Positions 49,415 through 62,195 of a DNA stretch of 64,000 bases are shown piece after piece. Both the position numbers and the translations under genes were made by a program. Each line of letters starts with the position of its first letter. The first letter of the stretch is position 1. Origin of the DNA: Paulownia fortunei. Lineage: Eukaryota; Streptophyta; Magnoliopsida; Lamiales; Paulowniaceae. The notes beneath the pieces were generated by a model that was not told the origin of the DNA, made no database searches, and saw only the letters and a list, made by a program, of their open reading frames with translations. The DNA lies in assembly GCA_019321725.1 (NCBI GenBank), contig CM033105.1, forward strand, positions 12,289,632-12,353,631, given 5' to 3'.

Positions 49415-51229
49415 TATACACCCATGTAGTTCAGTCACGAAAGCAGAAACTGAAGGTGCAGTTTTGATTTTTCCTCTTTCATAATTGAAATTTGCATTAT
49501 ATGCCAACTGATTATAAGCAAGTTAGTCAGTAAAGGCAGAGCAAGAAAAAGACTTATTTCATCAATTGCTAAAGCTTTAGAGGCATCTTTGTCATTATGT
49601 TGTGAATGAGATACTGCTAAATTACAATCTCAAATGAGCAGATTCATGAACCCCATTCCACAGCCCCTTTCATTCTGCCTTCTCTGAGACAAGTGCTGCT
49701 AATTTTTGTATGTATCATGTAATGGACATAGGACATAAGGAAAATGCAAATTCTGCTTTACTTATCCCTGCCATAAATTGTTTCTACTGTTTGTATGCAC
49801 ATAAATATTTTGCTTTTCAAGCTGATAACATGACCTCAATCAAGCAGATGAATTTTTTTGACCATGTTTTTCAATATGCTAGCCATTGATATCCACACGG
49901 CAATCTAGGAGACAAGTTCTGACTAACTCAAAAGTGAGTTTAGTACATGATCAGAATTGATATGATTTATGGAGACTGATTAGCCTAATGTTGAGACTGT
50001 GCCTGAGTATTAAAGAAAAGGAAATAAAATTGAACAAGAAAAAGATGCTCCATTTGTGCTTGTTTAAGAAAAAGTGCAAAAGGTAACAAAAACAAATGTG
50101 GTCCTCAGACAGGTCTTATCTACTATTTATCTTGTGAGATTCTAAGCGTGAGATGGGAGAAGGGTTCTTTGGTGTTTTTAGAACTGATGGTTAACGAACA
50201 GGAGAGATGCGTTGTGTGCTTTGTCTTAACCAACTTACCCACCAGATGCTCCCTTGACTGAATTTTTGAACTCCCAAGTTGAGTGGAATAATGCGTCTCA
50301 TCTGAGGCTGTCAATGCCATCCTCATAGCATATAAAGAGGGATCCCCTGACCGGCTAGTTAACTGACATAATCCGTGTACTCATTCTCGGTTGTTACTAT
50401 TTCTTCAGCTGCAACCATCAAAGCTGACATTATAGGTGAAAAAATAATTGACAGAACTTGATACCCTAGTGATTGAGCATCTTACGAATTTTAACATTAG
50501 CTGGATTTATATTTCTTAGGCCGATTCTTATGTTTGAACTGAAAATTTTCATCAAAAATTACCTTTCATCTTCTGATATGTACCAGTTTGGAGCAACTAT
50601 AAGATTCTCACCTGAACAGCTGTTACTGTAACTTCCGAGTAGATGAGGTTTGCAGGATTTAAGCTGACATGAATGTTAATATGTAGCAAGGTCGTAAATG
50701 GCCATACTCACTGAACAGTGAAAGCAAATTGGAACACCGGTGCTGTCTCAGCCTTCCCCAACATGGAGACTATGAACCCTTGGGCTATGTTTGGTCCTTG
50801 GATTTTAACGAGTAAAACACTTTCAAATGATAGTTACCTTATGTCTTATGTCTTATGTTTTGATACTTTTCCCTTTCCTCCGTCTTCCTCACCAAAATAC
50901 ATGGTTCAAACATGGCATTAAGCTCCATAATCATGAGAGAATCGCTCACTGTCAGCAATGTCTTCTTGCACCTCAATCACCAGTACCACGGCCAGAGTCT
51001 GATTTAGCACAACCGGAAATTCTAATCCAATAGACTGATATACTCCACCCATGTGATATATACAACCTGCGGAATTAAATGCACGATAAATTATGGGAAT
51101 AATGACAAAAAATTCTTATGTTTTGAATTGAGAACTATTATTTGTTATCTTATCTAAATTGTTAATTTGTTTCAATATCTAATATTTGTTTCCCTATGTA
51201 ATATTTTGGGAAAGGCTTAATTGCAAAAT
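49415..51229. other. 3' flank of the PLSP1-like gene, no second gene seen
   Basis: The first several hundred bases are presumably 3' UTR. AATAAA occurs at about 50025, and AT-rich polyadenylation candidates lie near 49700-49830. Short ORFs at 50123-50326 (minus) and 50718-51033 (plus) have no recognisable motif and are treated as chance. Confidence 0.4.
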
Positions 51230-51847
51230 TGATTCCCTAGCTGTAGGGGATGGCAGCAATTTAGGGATAGAAATTAAAATTTTTTTGCACATTAAGGACA
51301 AATTTGGTTGGAAATTATAATTTTCATCGGAATCAATTGAGGAGCAAAAAATTAATATTGATTATTTTATAAAATATATAATCATCCATTAGGGATTAAA
51401 ATCCCACATTAATTATTTTACAAAATAAATTAGAAAATATCTCTTTTTAGTTCTTAATTAATTTATCTTAATTTTTTGGACACTTAATGAATTACTTTAA
51501 TTAAACCTATAAAATAGATATTCAATGAATAACTTTAATAATATTAGGGAGTAAAATCTTAACATTAACTAATTTAAAAATATAAATTAATCAGATAAAA
51601 AATTAAAAAAATTATTTTTGTATTCCATTTTTTTTTATATTTCTTATTTTTTCTTTTTTTCCGTTTCATCTTATTTAAAAAAACCCACCACCCCCACCAC
51701 CAAACCTCCATCCGGCCACCACCGCCGTCAAAACCTTCATATTCCAACAAATTACTAAAAAATATATCTTGCATCAAAATGAAATCCAAAAACTCAAGAA
51801 AACAATAATTTGAAACATAATACGCCTGAAATATGTGATTATTATCA

Positions 51848-51988
51848 AAACCTTGGAATTTAACAAGCATGAGGTTTCCATTTCAGCTTGAGGTAGTCTG
51901 AGTCAGGGCATCCATTCTTGAAACAATTGAAAGCATCATCAAGAAAAGGACAAGACCCCAGTATGTAAACAAGCTCGAAACTTTCACC
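51848..51988 (-). pseudogene. Captured fragment of a TBL/PMR5-type gene
   Basis: The minus strand reads '...YILGSCPFLDDAFNCFKNG', then 'CPDSDYLKLKWKPHAC', a stop, and 'IPRF'. This matches the conserved N-terminal (PMR5N) domain of trichome birefringence-like proteins, whose family pattern is roughly CPF(I)D..FNC..NGRPDSxYLxWxWKPxxCxLPRF. These Golgi proteins acetylate cell-wall polysaccharides. Only about 47 codons remain, with the GDS domain absent, so it is a non-functional fragment. It lies between the inverted repeats of the host element. Confidence 0.7.
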
Positions 51989-51989
51989 A

Positions 51990-52210
51990 ACTCGTCGTCT
52001 CGCCACCGCCACCACCACCCCTGCTCCAGCCTTTCACCCACCCAACCCCCCAGCCAAACCTAGCACCACCATCACCAACCCTGCCGCCAGCCTTCAACCC
52101 AACCAAACCCCCTCAGCCAAACCCAGCAACCCACAGCACCACCACCACCAAAACCTCGCTACAAGCTCTGTCGCACCCCCAAACCCGCCGCAAGCTCCGC
52201 CAAATCTCAA
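51990..52210. repeat. CCA/CCAAACCC low-complexity stretch
   Basis: Imperfect repeats of 'cagccaaacc', 'caccaccac' and 'cagccttcaaccc' make this the most GC-rich part of the loop. In one plus frame it reads as a Pro/Ala/Ser-rich segment without a start. A G-rich mirror lies at 52430-52500. Confidence 0.7.
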
Positions 52211-52889
52211 TGTGGTTAAAGTCTCTTATTGGTTAAAGTTTGTCTAAATTCTATTGGAATTTCCATATCTCAGTATTTTTAGCAATTAATTGTTCCAATG
52301 CTGGGTTATATGAAGAAATACTTGGTTACCTTCCTCTAACTTCAAATCTAATGGATGTCTTTTTTGGGTTGAGCCAAATGGTTTATCAGCCGTTTCATCA
52401 TCAGAAAAGGACTATGATCGTAACATTTGGGGGATTTTGTGCTTGGGGGACTTTGTGGTTTGGGGTAGAGGTGGTGGTAGGATAGTGGCTTGGGCGGTGG
52501 TGGTAGGGATTTGGGAAAGAAGATGAAGGGAAAAAACAAAACAAAACAAAATAAATAAATTAATGAGAAAGAAGAAGAAAAGAAAAAAGAAATTGACAAA
52601 AAAAATGAAATGGTGAATTGGCTTCTTTTTGGTTTTTCATCTCAGCAGCTGTGAGTCACGCATATAAAATTCTCTCTCTCCACATCATCAAAATCAGTTG
52701 AAAATTTACAAAACCCTCAAATTATTTGATCACGTGCCGGTCACGTATTTAATTCCGATGAAAATTATAATTGTTGATCAAATTTATTCTCTGTGCCAAA
52801 ATTTTTCAATTTCTATTCCTAAATTGTCACTTTTTATTATTATGAGATTAATTTTGCCCCTCCCTATAACTACGAGATCAATTTTGCAA

Positions 52890-53805
52890 GCAAAAAGCAG
52901 ACAGTTCCTCAGTCCCCCAACCTATGGGTCGACTGCACTTGTCCACTAACCTTTTGAAATATGTTAATAGGCCTCCAACTTTATTAAAGTGTGCCTTAAC
53001 ATCAGTCTGTGTTGCATTTTGCCTCCTAACATTTTAAAAAATATGCATTTAATCACCTAATTGTAGAATATTGCATCTTATCATTAAATCTTTATTTTGG
53101 TGGCATAAAGTGGAATATTTAATCCAACAATATTGTCATGAATTATTCCCTTGCCAATATAAGAAAATTTAAGTTAATTTGAGTTATTTATATTATAAGC
53201 TAATTTTATGATTATATTTACTTAAATTTTATGTGTGAGATAAATAAAAATTATTTTTATGGTTAGCCCTCAAATCATTGTTATGATATATGTAAATTTG
53301 TGCATATTTGTTCAGTGAAAGATATGGGCATGTTTGCAATTCAAATTTAGGAATGGATGAGAGGTACTGTTGATACTAAGATTTTCTTTTTGCCATTAAC
53401 AATCCACCAAACCGGGATCATCGCTCTTATCCCTATTCAAATTAAAACTCCAAATGATCTATGCCCTTCACTAAATAAATAAGCATAAAATAATATAAAT
53501 AAGAACAATAATTTGAGGGATAACTAAAAAACATAACTTTTAATTTCATTTCAAACTGAAATTAAGGAAACATAACCATAAATTATTTCGTAATTATGAG
53601 ATAACTCGACGATTTGACTGAAATGTTAATATATTGGTAACATACAACAATATTTTTGGTGAAATACTCCACCAAGATGCGGATTCCATGGTTAAGTAAA
53701 TTTCTTTCAAATATTTTAGGTGGTTATTTGGGGGCATTTTGATAAGGTTGGGGGTTTATTCGTACATTTTCAAAAGTTAGGGGGTGTCTGCATTTTACCT
53801 TGTTT
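52890..53805. mobile_element. Second inverted-repeat element, about 0.9 kb
   Basis: Left-arm text 'ctaaccttttgaaatatgtt...ctccaactttattaaagtg' (52948-52996) is mirrored on the right by 'ataaggttgggggtttattc...tcaaaagttagggggtg' (53740-53790). The right end, 'gtctgcattttacc', is mirrored near 52893-52905 ('aaaaagcagacag'). No transposase is present. It resembles a MULE- or MITE-type element and directly abuts the truncated chromovirus. Confidence 0.5.
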
Positions 53806-55877
53806 TTTAGCAACTCTAATGACAATGTTGACAAGAAAGAATATGAAGTTCTTGTGGACCGATTTTTGTGAAAGAAGTTTTTAAAAACTGAAACATAAAT
53901 TGACTACAGCTCCTGTTCTTATCATTCCAATTAGAATTGGTAGATTTGTGGTGTATATGCTTCAAAAAATGGTTTGGGTGCTGTTTTGATGCAAAATGGG
54001 AAGGTTATTGCCTATGCTTCAAGGTAATTGAAGGAATATGAAAAAAATTATCCAATCCATGATTTGGAACTTGCTACTGTGATTTTTGCCTTGAAAATTT
54101 AGAGACATTATTTGTATGGTGAGAAGTGTGAGATATACATAGATGATAACAGTTTAAAGTACTTATTTACCTAAAATGAGCTGAATATGAGACAAAGAAG
54201 ATGGTTAGAACTTGTGAAGGATTATGATTGTGTGATCAACTATCATCTTGGTAAAGCGAATGTGGTTGCAGATGCATTCAGCAGAAAATCCACATCTTCT
54301 CTTTTTGTTATACAAAAGTCAATATTACTGAATTTGCGGAGATTAGAGCTTGAAATTGTACCTGAAGGGAAAAAGTATTCGTTGTCAGGCTTAGTGTTGA
54401 GACCTGCACTTCAAGATAGAATCAGAGAAGGTTAAAATGTGGACATACATTTGTGTAGACTGAAAAGAATGATTGAGGCTAGAAAGAGGCCAGACTACTC
54501 TATTACTGATGATGGGATTATTCGATATAAAGGGAGACTGTGTGTGCCATTTGACAAGACCATGAAAGGAGATATTTTAGAAGAAACTCATACTACTCCT
54601 TACTCAGTACACCCAGGTAGCACAAAAATGTATAAGGACTTACAACAACATTATTGGTGGCCTAAAATGAAAAGAGATATAGCAAAATTTGTGGCTGAAT
54701 GTCTAATTTGTCAACAAGTTAAGATTGAACATCAAAGACCATCAGGGTTGTTGAAGCCTTTATTGATTCCAGAGTGGAAATGAGAGCACATTACAATGGA
54801 CTTTGTGCTTGGATTACCTAGAACCCAAAATGGGTATAATTCCATATTGGTGATTGTTGATAGATTAACTAAATCAACCCATTTTCTTCAAGTGAAATCC
54901 ACATACAATATGGACCAGTATGCTCAACAATATATTAAAGAGATAGTCAGGTTATAGGGGGTGCCAGTTTCAATAGTATCTGACAGAGATCCTAAGTTTA
55001 CGTCTACATTTTGGAAGAGCTTACACAGTGCCATGGGAACGAAACTTGCATTCAGTACAACATTTCATCCACAAAGTGATGGGTAATCAAAGAGGGTTAT
55101 TCAGATATTAGAGGATATGTTAAGAGCTTGTGTGCTAGATTTTCAAGGGAGTTGGGATGCATAGCTTCCGTTAGTGGAGTTTACTTATAATAATAGCTAC
55201 CAATCAACAATTGAAATGGCGCCTTATGAAGCATTGTATGGACGGAAATATAGATCTCTAGTTCATTGGAATGAAGTTGGAGAAAGAAGCCTATTGGGTC
55301 CAGAAATAGTTCAACATACCGCTAAAGTAGTGGAGAAGATACGAGAGAGAATGAATATTGTGCAGAGTAGACAGAAAAGTTATGCAAATAAATAAAGAAA
55401 AGATCTAGAGTTTATAATTAGGGATCATGTGATCTTAAAAATTGCTCCCATGAAAGGTGTTATGAGATTTGGAAAGAAAGGAAAACTCAGCCGAAGGTAT
55501 GTCGGCCCATTCGAGATTCTTGAAAGAGTTGGTGATAAAGCTTATAGAGTGGCCTTACCTCCATCATTATCTAGTGTTCACAATGTTTTTCATGTGTCTA
55601 TGTTGAGAAAGTACATTTCAAAGCCTTCTCATGTGTTGAGTTATGAACTGTTGGAATTGACTTCTGGTTTTAGCCTATGAAGAGAAACTAGTGCAAATTC
55701 TAGATCAGAAGAAAAAAGAGTTGAGAACGAAAAAAATTCGACTTGTTAAAGTATTATGGAGGAATCATTCTGTAGGAGAGGCCACATGGGAAAGAGAAAA
55801 AGAAATGCAGAGCAAGTATCCAAAATTATTTGGTACGTCAAATTTCGAGGATGAAATTTTTATAAGGAATGAAGGAT
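53806..55877 (+). pseudogene. Tekay/Del-type chromovirus pol, 5'-truncated
   Basis: It begins within late reverse transcriptase ('KNMKFLWTDFCERSF' near 53840). Then RNase H ('VLMQNGKVIAYAS', 'NYPIHDLELATVIFALK', 'NVVADAFSRK'), the integrase zinc finger (54550-54725: 'HTTPYSVHPGSTKMYKDL', 'CLICQQVK'), the core ('TMDFVLGLPRTQNGYNS', '[10 protein letters not shown]', 'HPQSDG'), and the GPY/F module ('[20 protein letters not shown]') follow. A chromodomain tail ends the reading ('VKVLWRNHSVGEATWERE', 55691-55882). The third catalytic residue, normally E in 'GQSER', reads K after a stop. A handful of stops and one frameshift near 55680 break the frame. The set fits chromoviruses of the Tekay/Del lineage. 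Confidence 0.85.
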
Positions 55878-58151
55878 TGTAATGCCCAATTCTCAATTCT
55901 CTCCTACATAGCCAATAATAAGCATTTTGTATTAATATGCATCTAATCAATTGCATTATTGAATTATGGCATACAAATAGCATGATTGTACGAACATGAA
56001 TAATTTTTATTATATGCTTCAGTTATGCTTTAACATGCATTAGTACATGAAATATGAGATCAAACTTTCATTTCTTGATTTAACATATTCCTTAAGTGCC
56101 CTTTTTTCAGTAAAAAGTTTGGTATCTCGGTTAAGGAAGATTGATGTGTTGAATGGCCATGAAATGAATTATTTGTATTGCTCCATACTAGTTATATGCT
56201 AAAGTGATTAATTTTCTAAATATTTACTTGAAATATGTTACATTTGCCTAAAAACTAAAAGTATGTAAAATGATGCAATTTGATTGGTTAGTTGACTAGG
56301 TTGCATAAAACCATTCTAAATCGCATTGCACTTGATTATAACGCCAAAGCATCAATTTTTGTCATATCCTTAGCCCATGAACGTGGCTTTTGGCATGAGA
56401 AGACACCAAGCATGATGCAACCAATCATCACCCTCCACTTACCTCTCTTTGAAAGGTCAAAAAAATCATTTTCATCCATATTTCTTGTGGAAGCACCTAA
56501 AAAATGACCAGCCCTTATTCTTCTAAGTTTTTTCAAAATTTCTACACTCTCATACTCACACAAATTTAATTCAATCCATAGGAATCTATAGAACACAAGT
56601 TAGAACAAGTTTCCATCCTTTTAAGCTTGAAAACCGTTGATTTTGAAGCTTAAATCCAACTTAATCAAGGTATATTCTTTTTTAATGTTTCTTATGATGA
56701 ATTTGTAGTATCTTAGATGGTTACATGTTTTAGTATATTTTTGTATGATTGAAAACTTAAGTAAGTTACACTTGAAGCCAAAACGAAGCTAGTTAAGCTA
56801 ATTTTTAACAAAATTGATAGTCTTGTGAAATTATTTAATTTACTTATTTCTATTGTTTTTGCAATGCTTATATTGTGTTGGGAAATTTCTTTGAATGATT
56901 GAAAATAATAGCAATTAGTTTGCTTAATTGAAGGGTATAATCAATTTAAGTTAGAATTGAATTTACGTCATGTTAATTTGAATTGTGTGCATGTTTTAGG
57001 GGCTACCCTAATAATTATGTTTGAATTATTAGTTATTTAATGGCTGCCCTAATGTTTAATGTCTTGAATTAGTAGTAAAATATGGAGTATGCATTATTTT
57101 TAAGGTTATGTAATTGATATGAAGTTGTTTACAAAAGATTGAAAAGTGTATATGAACTTTAATTAGAATAGACTAAATGATTTATAAAAAGGATATTAAA
57201 TGGTACATGATTTGATTATGTTAGGCCTTTAACACATCCTATTTTCCAAAGAGATTGGTCTTTTCACTTGCCACAAAGTGGACTTGAGGTAAATTTAAGC
57301 TTTCTTTTGCTGCATCACAAGAATCATATAATGTTGTTCATGTTTTAATTTGATTGTTATTATTTGTCAAATGATATAATGTTTGATGCATTTATGGTTC
57401 ATGAAGCATGACACTATTAAGAATATAATGAGGTTTTTAAAAAGGAAGTATGGTACTTGATTGATGGTCGGGTAGATAAAGGATGTGGGAGGGATCGGCA
57501 GACCCAACAAATGGTGGCAAATACTTGAGGTTGAAAAACCGGTATAAGAAAGCCACAATGAATGAGATAGAATACGACTAATACTTGAGGTTGAAAGACC
57601 AAGTATGAAAACCCCGTATTAGTTCTCTTATTGGCCAATCATTATGAACAGGTTCCGAAAACCACGGTTTATCGCTATTAGTTAGGTACCATACTTCAAG
57701 GGCCCTAAAGAATGATTTATGAATGAAAGTTATTAAATAGAATTATGCATTTAATGATATTTGTTATTGCATCAGTTTTATCTTACTGAGCCTTTAGCTC
57801 ATTAGATTCATGTGATGCAGGTAGAAATATACAGGTTTAGAGGTTGACTGAGTCTCTAGAGCAGACAAACAAAGATTTGTTCATATGCCATGCTTCGAGT
57901 TGTTTTGTAGTTTATTTTGAAAGCTCTGTCTTGTTTTTAAATAAGTCGCTCTATTATGGTTTTGTAAAAAGATGTACTCAGCTTTGATATATGTATATGG
58001 TGTATTTAAAACGATTCAAGTTCTTTCTCTTATAGCTAAAAATGAGAACTTTTGTTAAAACCATAACTCTAATATTTATGAAAAATTAACATTTCTTGAC
58101 TTAACTGTATCAACTTGTTTAAACTCTATAGTTAGGTTAAGGGATGTTACA
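55878..58151 (+). mobile_element. 3' LTR of the Tekay/Del-type element, 2.27 kb
   Basis: It starts TGTAATGCCC immediately after the purine tract 'aaggaatgaaggat' and ends GGGATGTTACA. The TGTAAY-CCC / GTTACA ends are typical for this lineage. The 5' LTR is absent, so target duplication and age cannot be judged. Confidence 0.8.
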
Positions 58152-59071
58152 CCACAAGTATGTGGAACTATGATTATCAAATTAAAGTCTTTTTGAATGG
58201 TGAAGCATGAGATTTTATGGCAGTAGAACGTCATGAACCATGGAATATTTTCATCATTTGTTTTACAATCAAACTCTTTTTTAATTTAATTGAAATCCCA
58301 CTCTTTGATGTTGTTTTGCACCAAAGGCAAATTATTAGTGCTACCTATCATGCTAAGTGGATCCTCCATTTAGCTAGTGAAGCAACCTTTGCTCCATGTT
58401 TAAGGATTGTCCTTCCTCTTAGTCTCATTCTTCTTGTCATCCACCACAACTCTTTATAGAAATGGAATCATATTCGGTATCCAATGCCTAAGAAGAATTG
58501 ACAATATTAATGGTTGACTTAAATAAAATATAAATTTGAATTAAAACCCTTTGTAAATCAAAGTTTAAATTACAACCCTTTCTAATTCAAGGCTTGAATT
58601 AGAACCCATTCTGATTCATTTATGCAAGTCCTTAGTTGCATTTTTTCTTTCTATGCCCCTTCATACTGTAGTAGTTGAATAAACCTATCTTGTCCGAATT
58701 AATCCCCTAGCCAAGCCCGATTTTGTATTTTATTTCTATTAAGAACTTTTTCTCACTTTTTTTCTTAGACCTTTAGTTTTAGAGTAGGTAGAACCAATGA
58801 TCAAAGTTGGGCTTTGATAGCTAGAATCTTCTATAACTCATAGAAGGTCCTTCTTCAACAATTATTGAAGGTTTTCTGCAACTCTTTGTAGAATGTGCAA
58901 TGGGAGGTGCTTCCACAACTTTTGTGCGAGTTGTTTCTAAAACTATTGTATAAACTCTCTTTCGCACATTTTGTAAGCCTTTGTGAAGTTTGATTAAAGC
59001 TTAGTGATGTTTATTATTGTTGAGAATAATTCAAGTGGATTTATGATAACCATATCCCAAGTGAGACAGAA
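58152..59071. other. Unassigned region, possible gag scrap at its start
   Basis: The first 100 bp read 'YDYQIKVFLNGEA' and 'DFMAVERHEPWN' in plus frames, vaguely gag-like. From 58540 a diverged 36-38-bp motif, 'attaaaaccctttgtaaatc' then 'aaaGtttaaatta', recurs two to three times. No gene is recognised. Confidence 0.3.
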
Positions 59072-60011
59072 AAATTAAGCATCTATTCGAGAATATGTTC
59101 CCTTATAATATGGTGTTTAACTATAAATATCTCCTGATATTTTATTCAAATCCCATCACCCTCAAGATAGAAAATTGGGAAAAAAATTAATTTTCTAGTA
59201 GGCTTGAGGTCAATCAATATTTTACTTGACCAAGAATATGAGATCGTATAAAATATGAAAAGGTCGACATCAACCTTTTCAATTACATCATGTGCAACCC
59301 CAAAGCTATTTTACCTTACCACTTCTCATATGCCTCAAGAATATAACATTATATGGTACTAATTGTCAAGCAATACCCACCAAACTTCTATGTAGATGGA
59401 GCATCTAAACATCCCATCACTAATGTCAATAATAAAGATGAGTCTATCCCATTGGCATCCCCATGCTTAGTGAAGATCGCAACTTTCCTTCATTTAGGCT
59501 TCTCAGGACTCATGGACAATGTCCTAACCATAGTAGCATTGTCATGTCTTCTTCTCTTGATTGAAGTTATAGATAATTGGGCCCAGCATAATTTTGCCCA
59601 TATTTGCTTGATATAGAATTTTAGAAATTCTTCAACTTGACTTTCAAGTAAGGGTTTATTTTAGAATTCAAAGACCTCATCTATTTAGTTTGTTTATTTA
59701 ATATTACACTATCATAATGACCACAACCATAAAATAAACCTATGCATCTACCATACACACATAGTAAAGGGATGATCATGGGTCATATCCTAGCGATCCA
59801 CTTGGCCAAAGTGGATTTAGGTCTATCTAAGTGTAGCAATTAAAATCACAAATAGATCATAACTACATAGATATATCACCTAGATATTCATGGGCATTCA
59901 TTCTTACTTTTCTCCATCTTGCTCCTTCTTATCAAACAAAAAAAAAAAAAACTCACAACCTAGTTCTACTCTTATTTTAAAAGCTATTCTAACAAGAAAC
60001 CTTGGAATTTC
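59072..60011 (-). repeat. Copia-A leader repeat, copy 3, inverted
   Basis: Its reverse complement is collinear with 2755-3760: 'gtagaactaggttgtgag', 'aatgcccatgaatat' and 'gacctcaagcctactag'. The plus-strand Copia-A element starting at 60012 directly abuts it, so that element probably inserted into an older, oppositely oriented family member. Confidence 0.7.
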
Positions 60012-62120
60012 TGTTAGAGTAGTGTCCGACGCATCAATTAGATTAAGCATCTTTTATACTCTTATAGTTGTAAAAATATTCTTTTTCAAATCATATTAAT
60101 AAAATAGGCAAATTTCTTTATCTTTAATTGCATATAGTAATTAGATAAAGTCCCTATACCAAACTTAGTTATGAGACATGGTCACGCTTTTGATGGTGAT
60201 CGTGGAATATGCCTCTATGGCTATTGTCTTAAATAAGTTTTGAGATGGGACATCAAATAGCCCAATAGACTCATACATATGATGCATGCTGGTATGAGGT
60301 GGATGTCTCGCTCCATGGACATTGGCGTAATGATGCTAGTACATGAATGTAGGGGCTTGTTAGAGAACAAGTACACTGAACAGGCCCACTAGAAATTCTT
60401 AATTGGAAAAATTATTTATCGAAATAAGAATTTCTATATTATGATAGTACACGATTAGTCCTTAGACTTAAGGCAACATGGTAGCTTGTACATGTCGTGT
60501 TCTATGTTGATTTATCTTTTAATTGTCTGGCAATCACAAAAAGGGTGCGTTGGATGTTGTATTGATATGTATGGAGGTTAATGAGTGGCCAATAAAAGTT
60601 CCATAACTTGTTAGGTAGAATAAGTGAATCTCCTATATTTTTATAGTTCATGACTCAGAAGTCCTTAGGCAAGGCGAGATGAATGTTAGACGGGGTTTTC
60701 TAATGATTCGTCATGAGTCATTGAAACTTGAAGTGGAATCATAGTTAGTAAACAATTAGAGTTTTGACTATTTATTCATGCCCTAGACTCAATTAGGAGA
60801 ATAGTTGATAGTACTCGTTATTGAAATGGGTTTACTTGCTAATTCAGCTATGACTAGGTAGTCATGATACACTTGTTAGGTGTTTCTTATAACTTGTGAG
60901 GTTCTTGAAATTAAGAAATTAATTTCAAAGCAAATTAATTAATTAGATTAATTAATCAGAATAATTATTATTTATAAATTGCAAATATTGCAAGCGCACT
61001 GCTAACTTAGTTGTGAACCTAATGGGTCACACACAATTTGAGATGGAACATTCCTAACTTAGGAATTAATCCAAAGAGTTGGATCCAAGTAATTAATGGA
61101 GATTATTTAATTTGGGGCTTAAATTAATTCAGTGAGTTGAATTATTTAATTAAATAATTAACTTATTTAATTTGACCTAATAAGATTAGGAAGGCCAATT
61201 GGATTGAAATAATTATTTGATTGGATCAAATTAATTATGTAGATCATAAATTAATTTAGTTGTTAAATTAATTTATTCAATTAAATAATTGAATTATTTA
61301 ATTGGGTCTAATTTGACTAGGTGTAGATAGAATTAAATAATTAAATTTAGGCTTTAAATAATTAATCAAATTAATTGTGGGATTTTTTTAGGAATCCAAG
61401 CCCAATTCATAGAGGCTCATTGGATAGGCCCCCAAGAGCTGGAAAAATGATGGAGATCCAAGATTGGAAGCTTCTTAGAAATTATCTAATAGGATTAGAT
61501 AATTATCTCTTTATATTTGGAAGATATAAAGGGATAGAGTTGGATATTTTTGGAACAACCAAAAAACCCTCCAACTAATAAGAGAAGTGGCCAAAAATTT
61601 CAAGAGAGGGTCTCTTGAATTTTTGGCCACTTACTATATAACAAAGGGGCCAAAAATTGAAGAGCAATTTTCAGCCATTACACAAGAAAAGGAAAAAATT
61701 TGTTTTCCTCTTCCATCATTTCGTCTATCAAAATTTCATCTTTTTGTCTAAGTATTAATTCTTCTATCACAAGTTGAAAACAAGAATTAATATTCATTAT
61801 ATTTACTCCATAAACTAAGTTAGTAAAAGAATCCAGTTTGCTAGCAGAGTTTAGATTTTGTGTTCCTGCTCAACATGTGGACTTCTTCAGAGGGGAGACA
61901 ATTAGATAGGTCTCTGTAATCGAAATTCAGAAAGGGGCTAGCAATCGATCAAATCCCTACGACAACTAGAGTACATAAAGGTATAAATCAAAACTTTAAT
62001 TCTTTTTTGCGAGATCGTTAAAAATTGTATCGGGTCCGTGGTATTACTAAAATTATTATACATGCATAATTTTAATTTTTTTTTTCATTGTGCATACCTC
62101 GGGATTACGCAAACCCAACA
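60012..62120 (+). repeat. Copia-A 5' LTR, complete, 2.1 kb
   Basis: It begins TGTTAGAGTAGTG and ends ACCCAACA. The AATTAATT-rich block lies at 60910-61380. An inverted pair, 'ggccaaaaatttcaagagag' with 'ctcttgaatttttggcc', at about 61589-61628 could form a hairpin in the transcript. The last 300 bases match 1-205. Confidence 0.85.
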
Positions 62121-62121
62121 T

Positions 62122-62133
62122 TGGCATCAGAGC
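62122..62133 (+). other. Primer-binding site of the 60012 Copia-A element
   Basis: TGGCATCAGAGC lies one base after the LTR end. It differs at one position from the TGGTATCAGAGC complementary to initiator-Met tRNA. Confidence 0.85.
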
Positions 62134-62195
62134 CAAGTTTGTGCAATTCTAACTGGATTTAATTTATGCCTATGAATTTAATCCAAATGGAGAGA

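Larger units (their letters stand above)
51230..52889. mobile_element. Long-inverted-repeat DNA element, 1.66 kb, Pack-MULE-like
   Basis: The left end 'ttgcaaaattgattccc' is mirrored by the right end 'gatctcaattttgcaa'-type text (52878-52889). About 130 bp of each end pair well, including 'attataattttcatcggaat' at 51316-51335 and its inverse near 52752-52771. Weaker pairing continues inward through a T/C-rich stretch and a CCACCACC-rich stretch (51600-51730 versus 52410-52600). The loop holds proline-codon-rich sequence and a captured gene fragment. No transposase is present. A 9-bp target duplication could not be found by eye, so the Mutator assignment is inference. Confidence 0.65.

Noticed and set aside
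50718..51033. Two overlapping plus-strand ORFs downstream of the PLSP1-like gene
   Set aside because: No conserved motif and no splice or promoter support; probably 3' flank.
51960..52210. Proline-rich open frame as an extensin-like gene
   Set aside because: It has no start, no signal peptide and imperfect low-complexity repeats. It sits in the loop of an inverted-repeat element.
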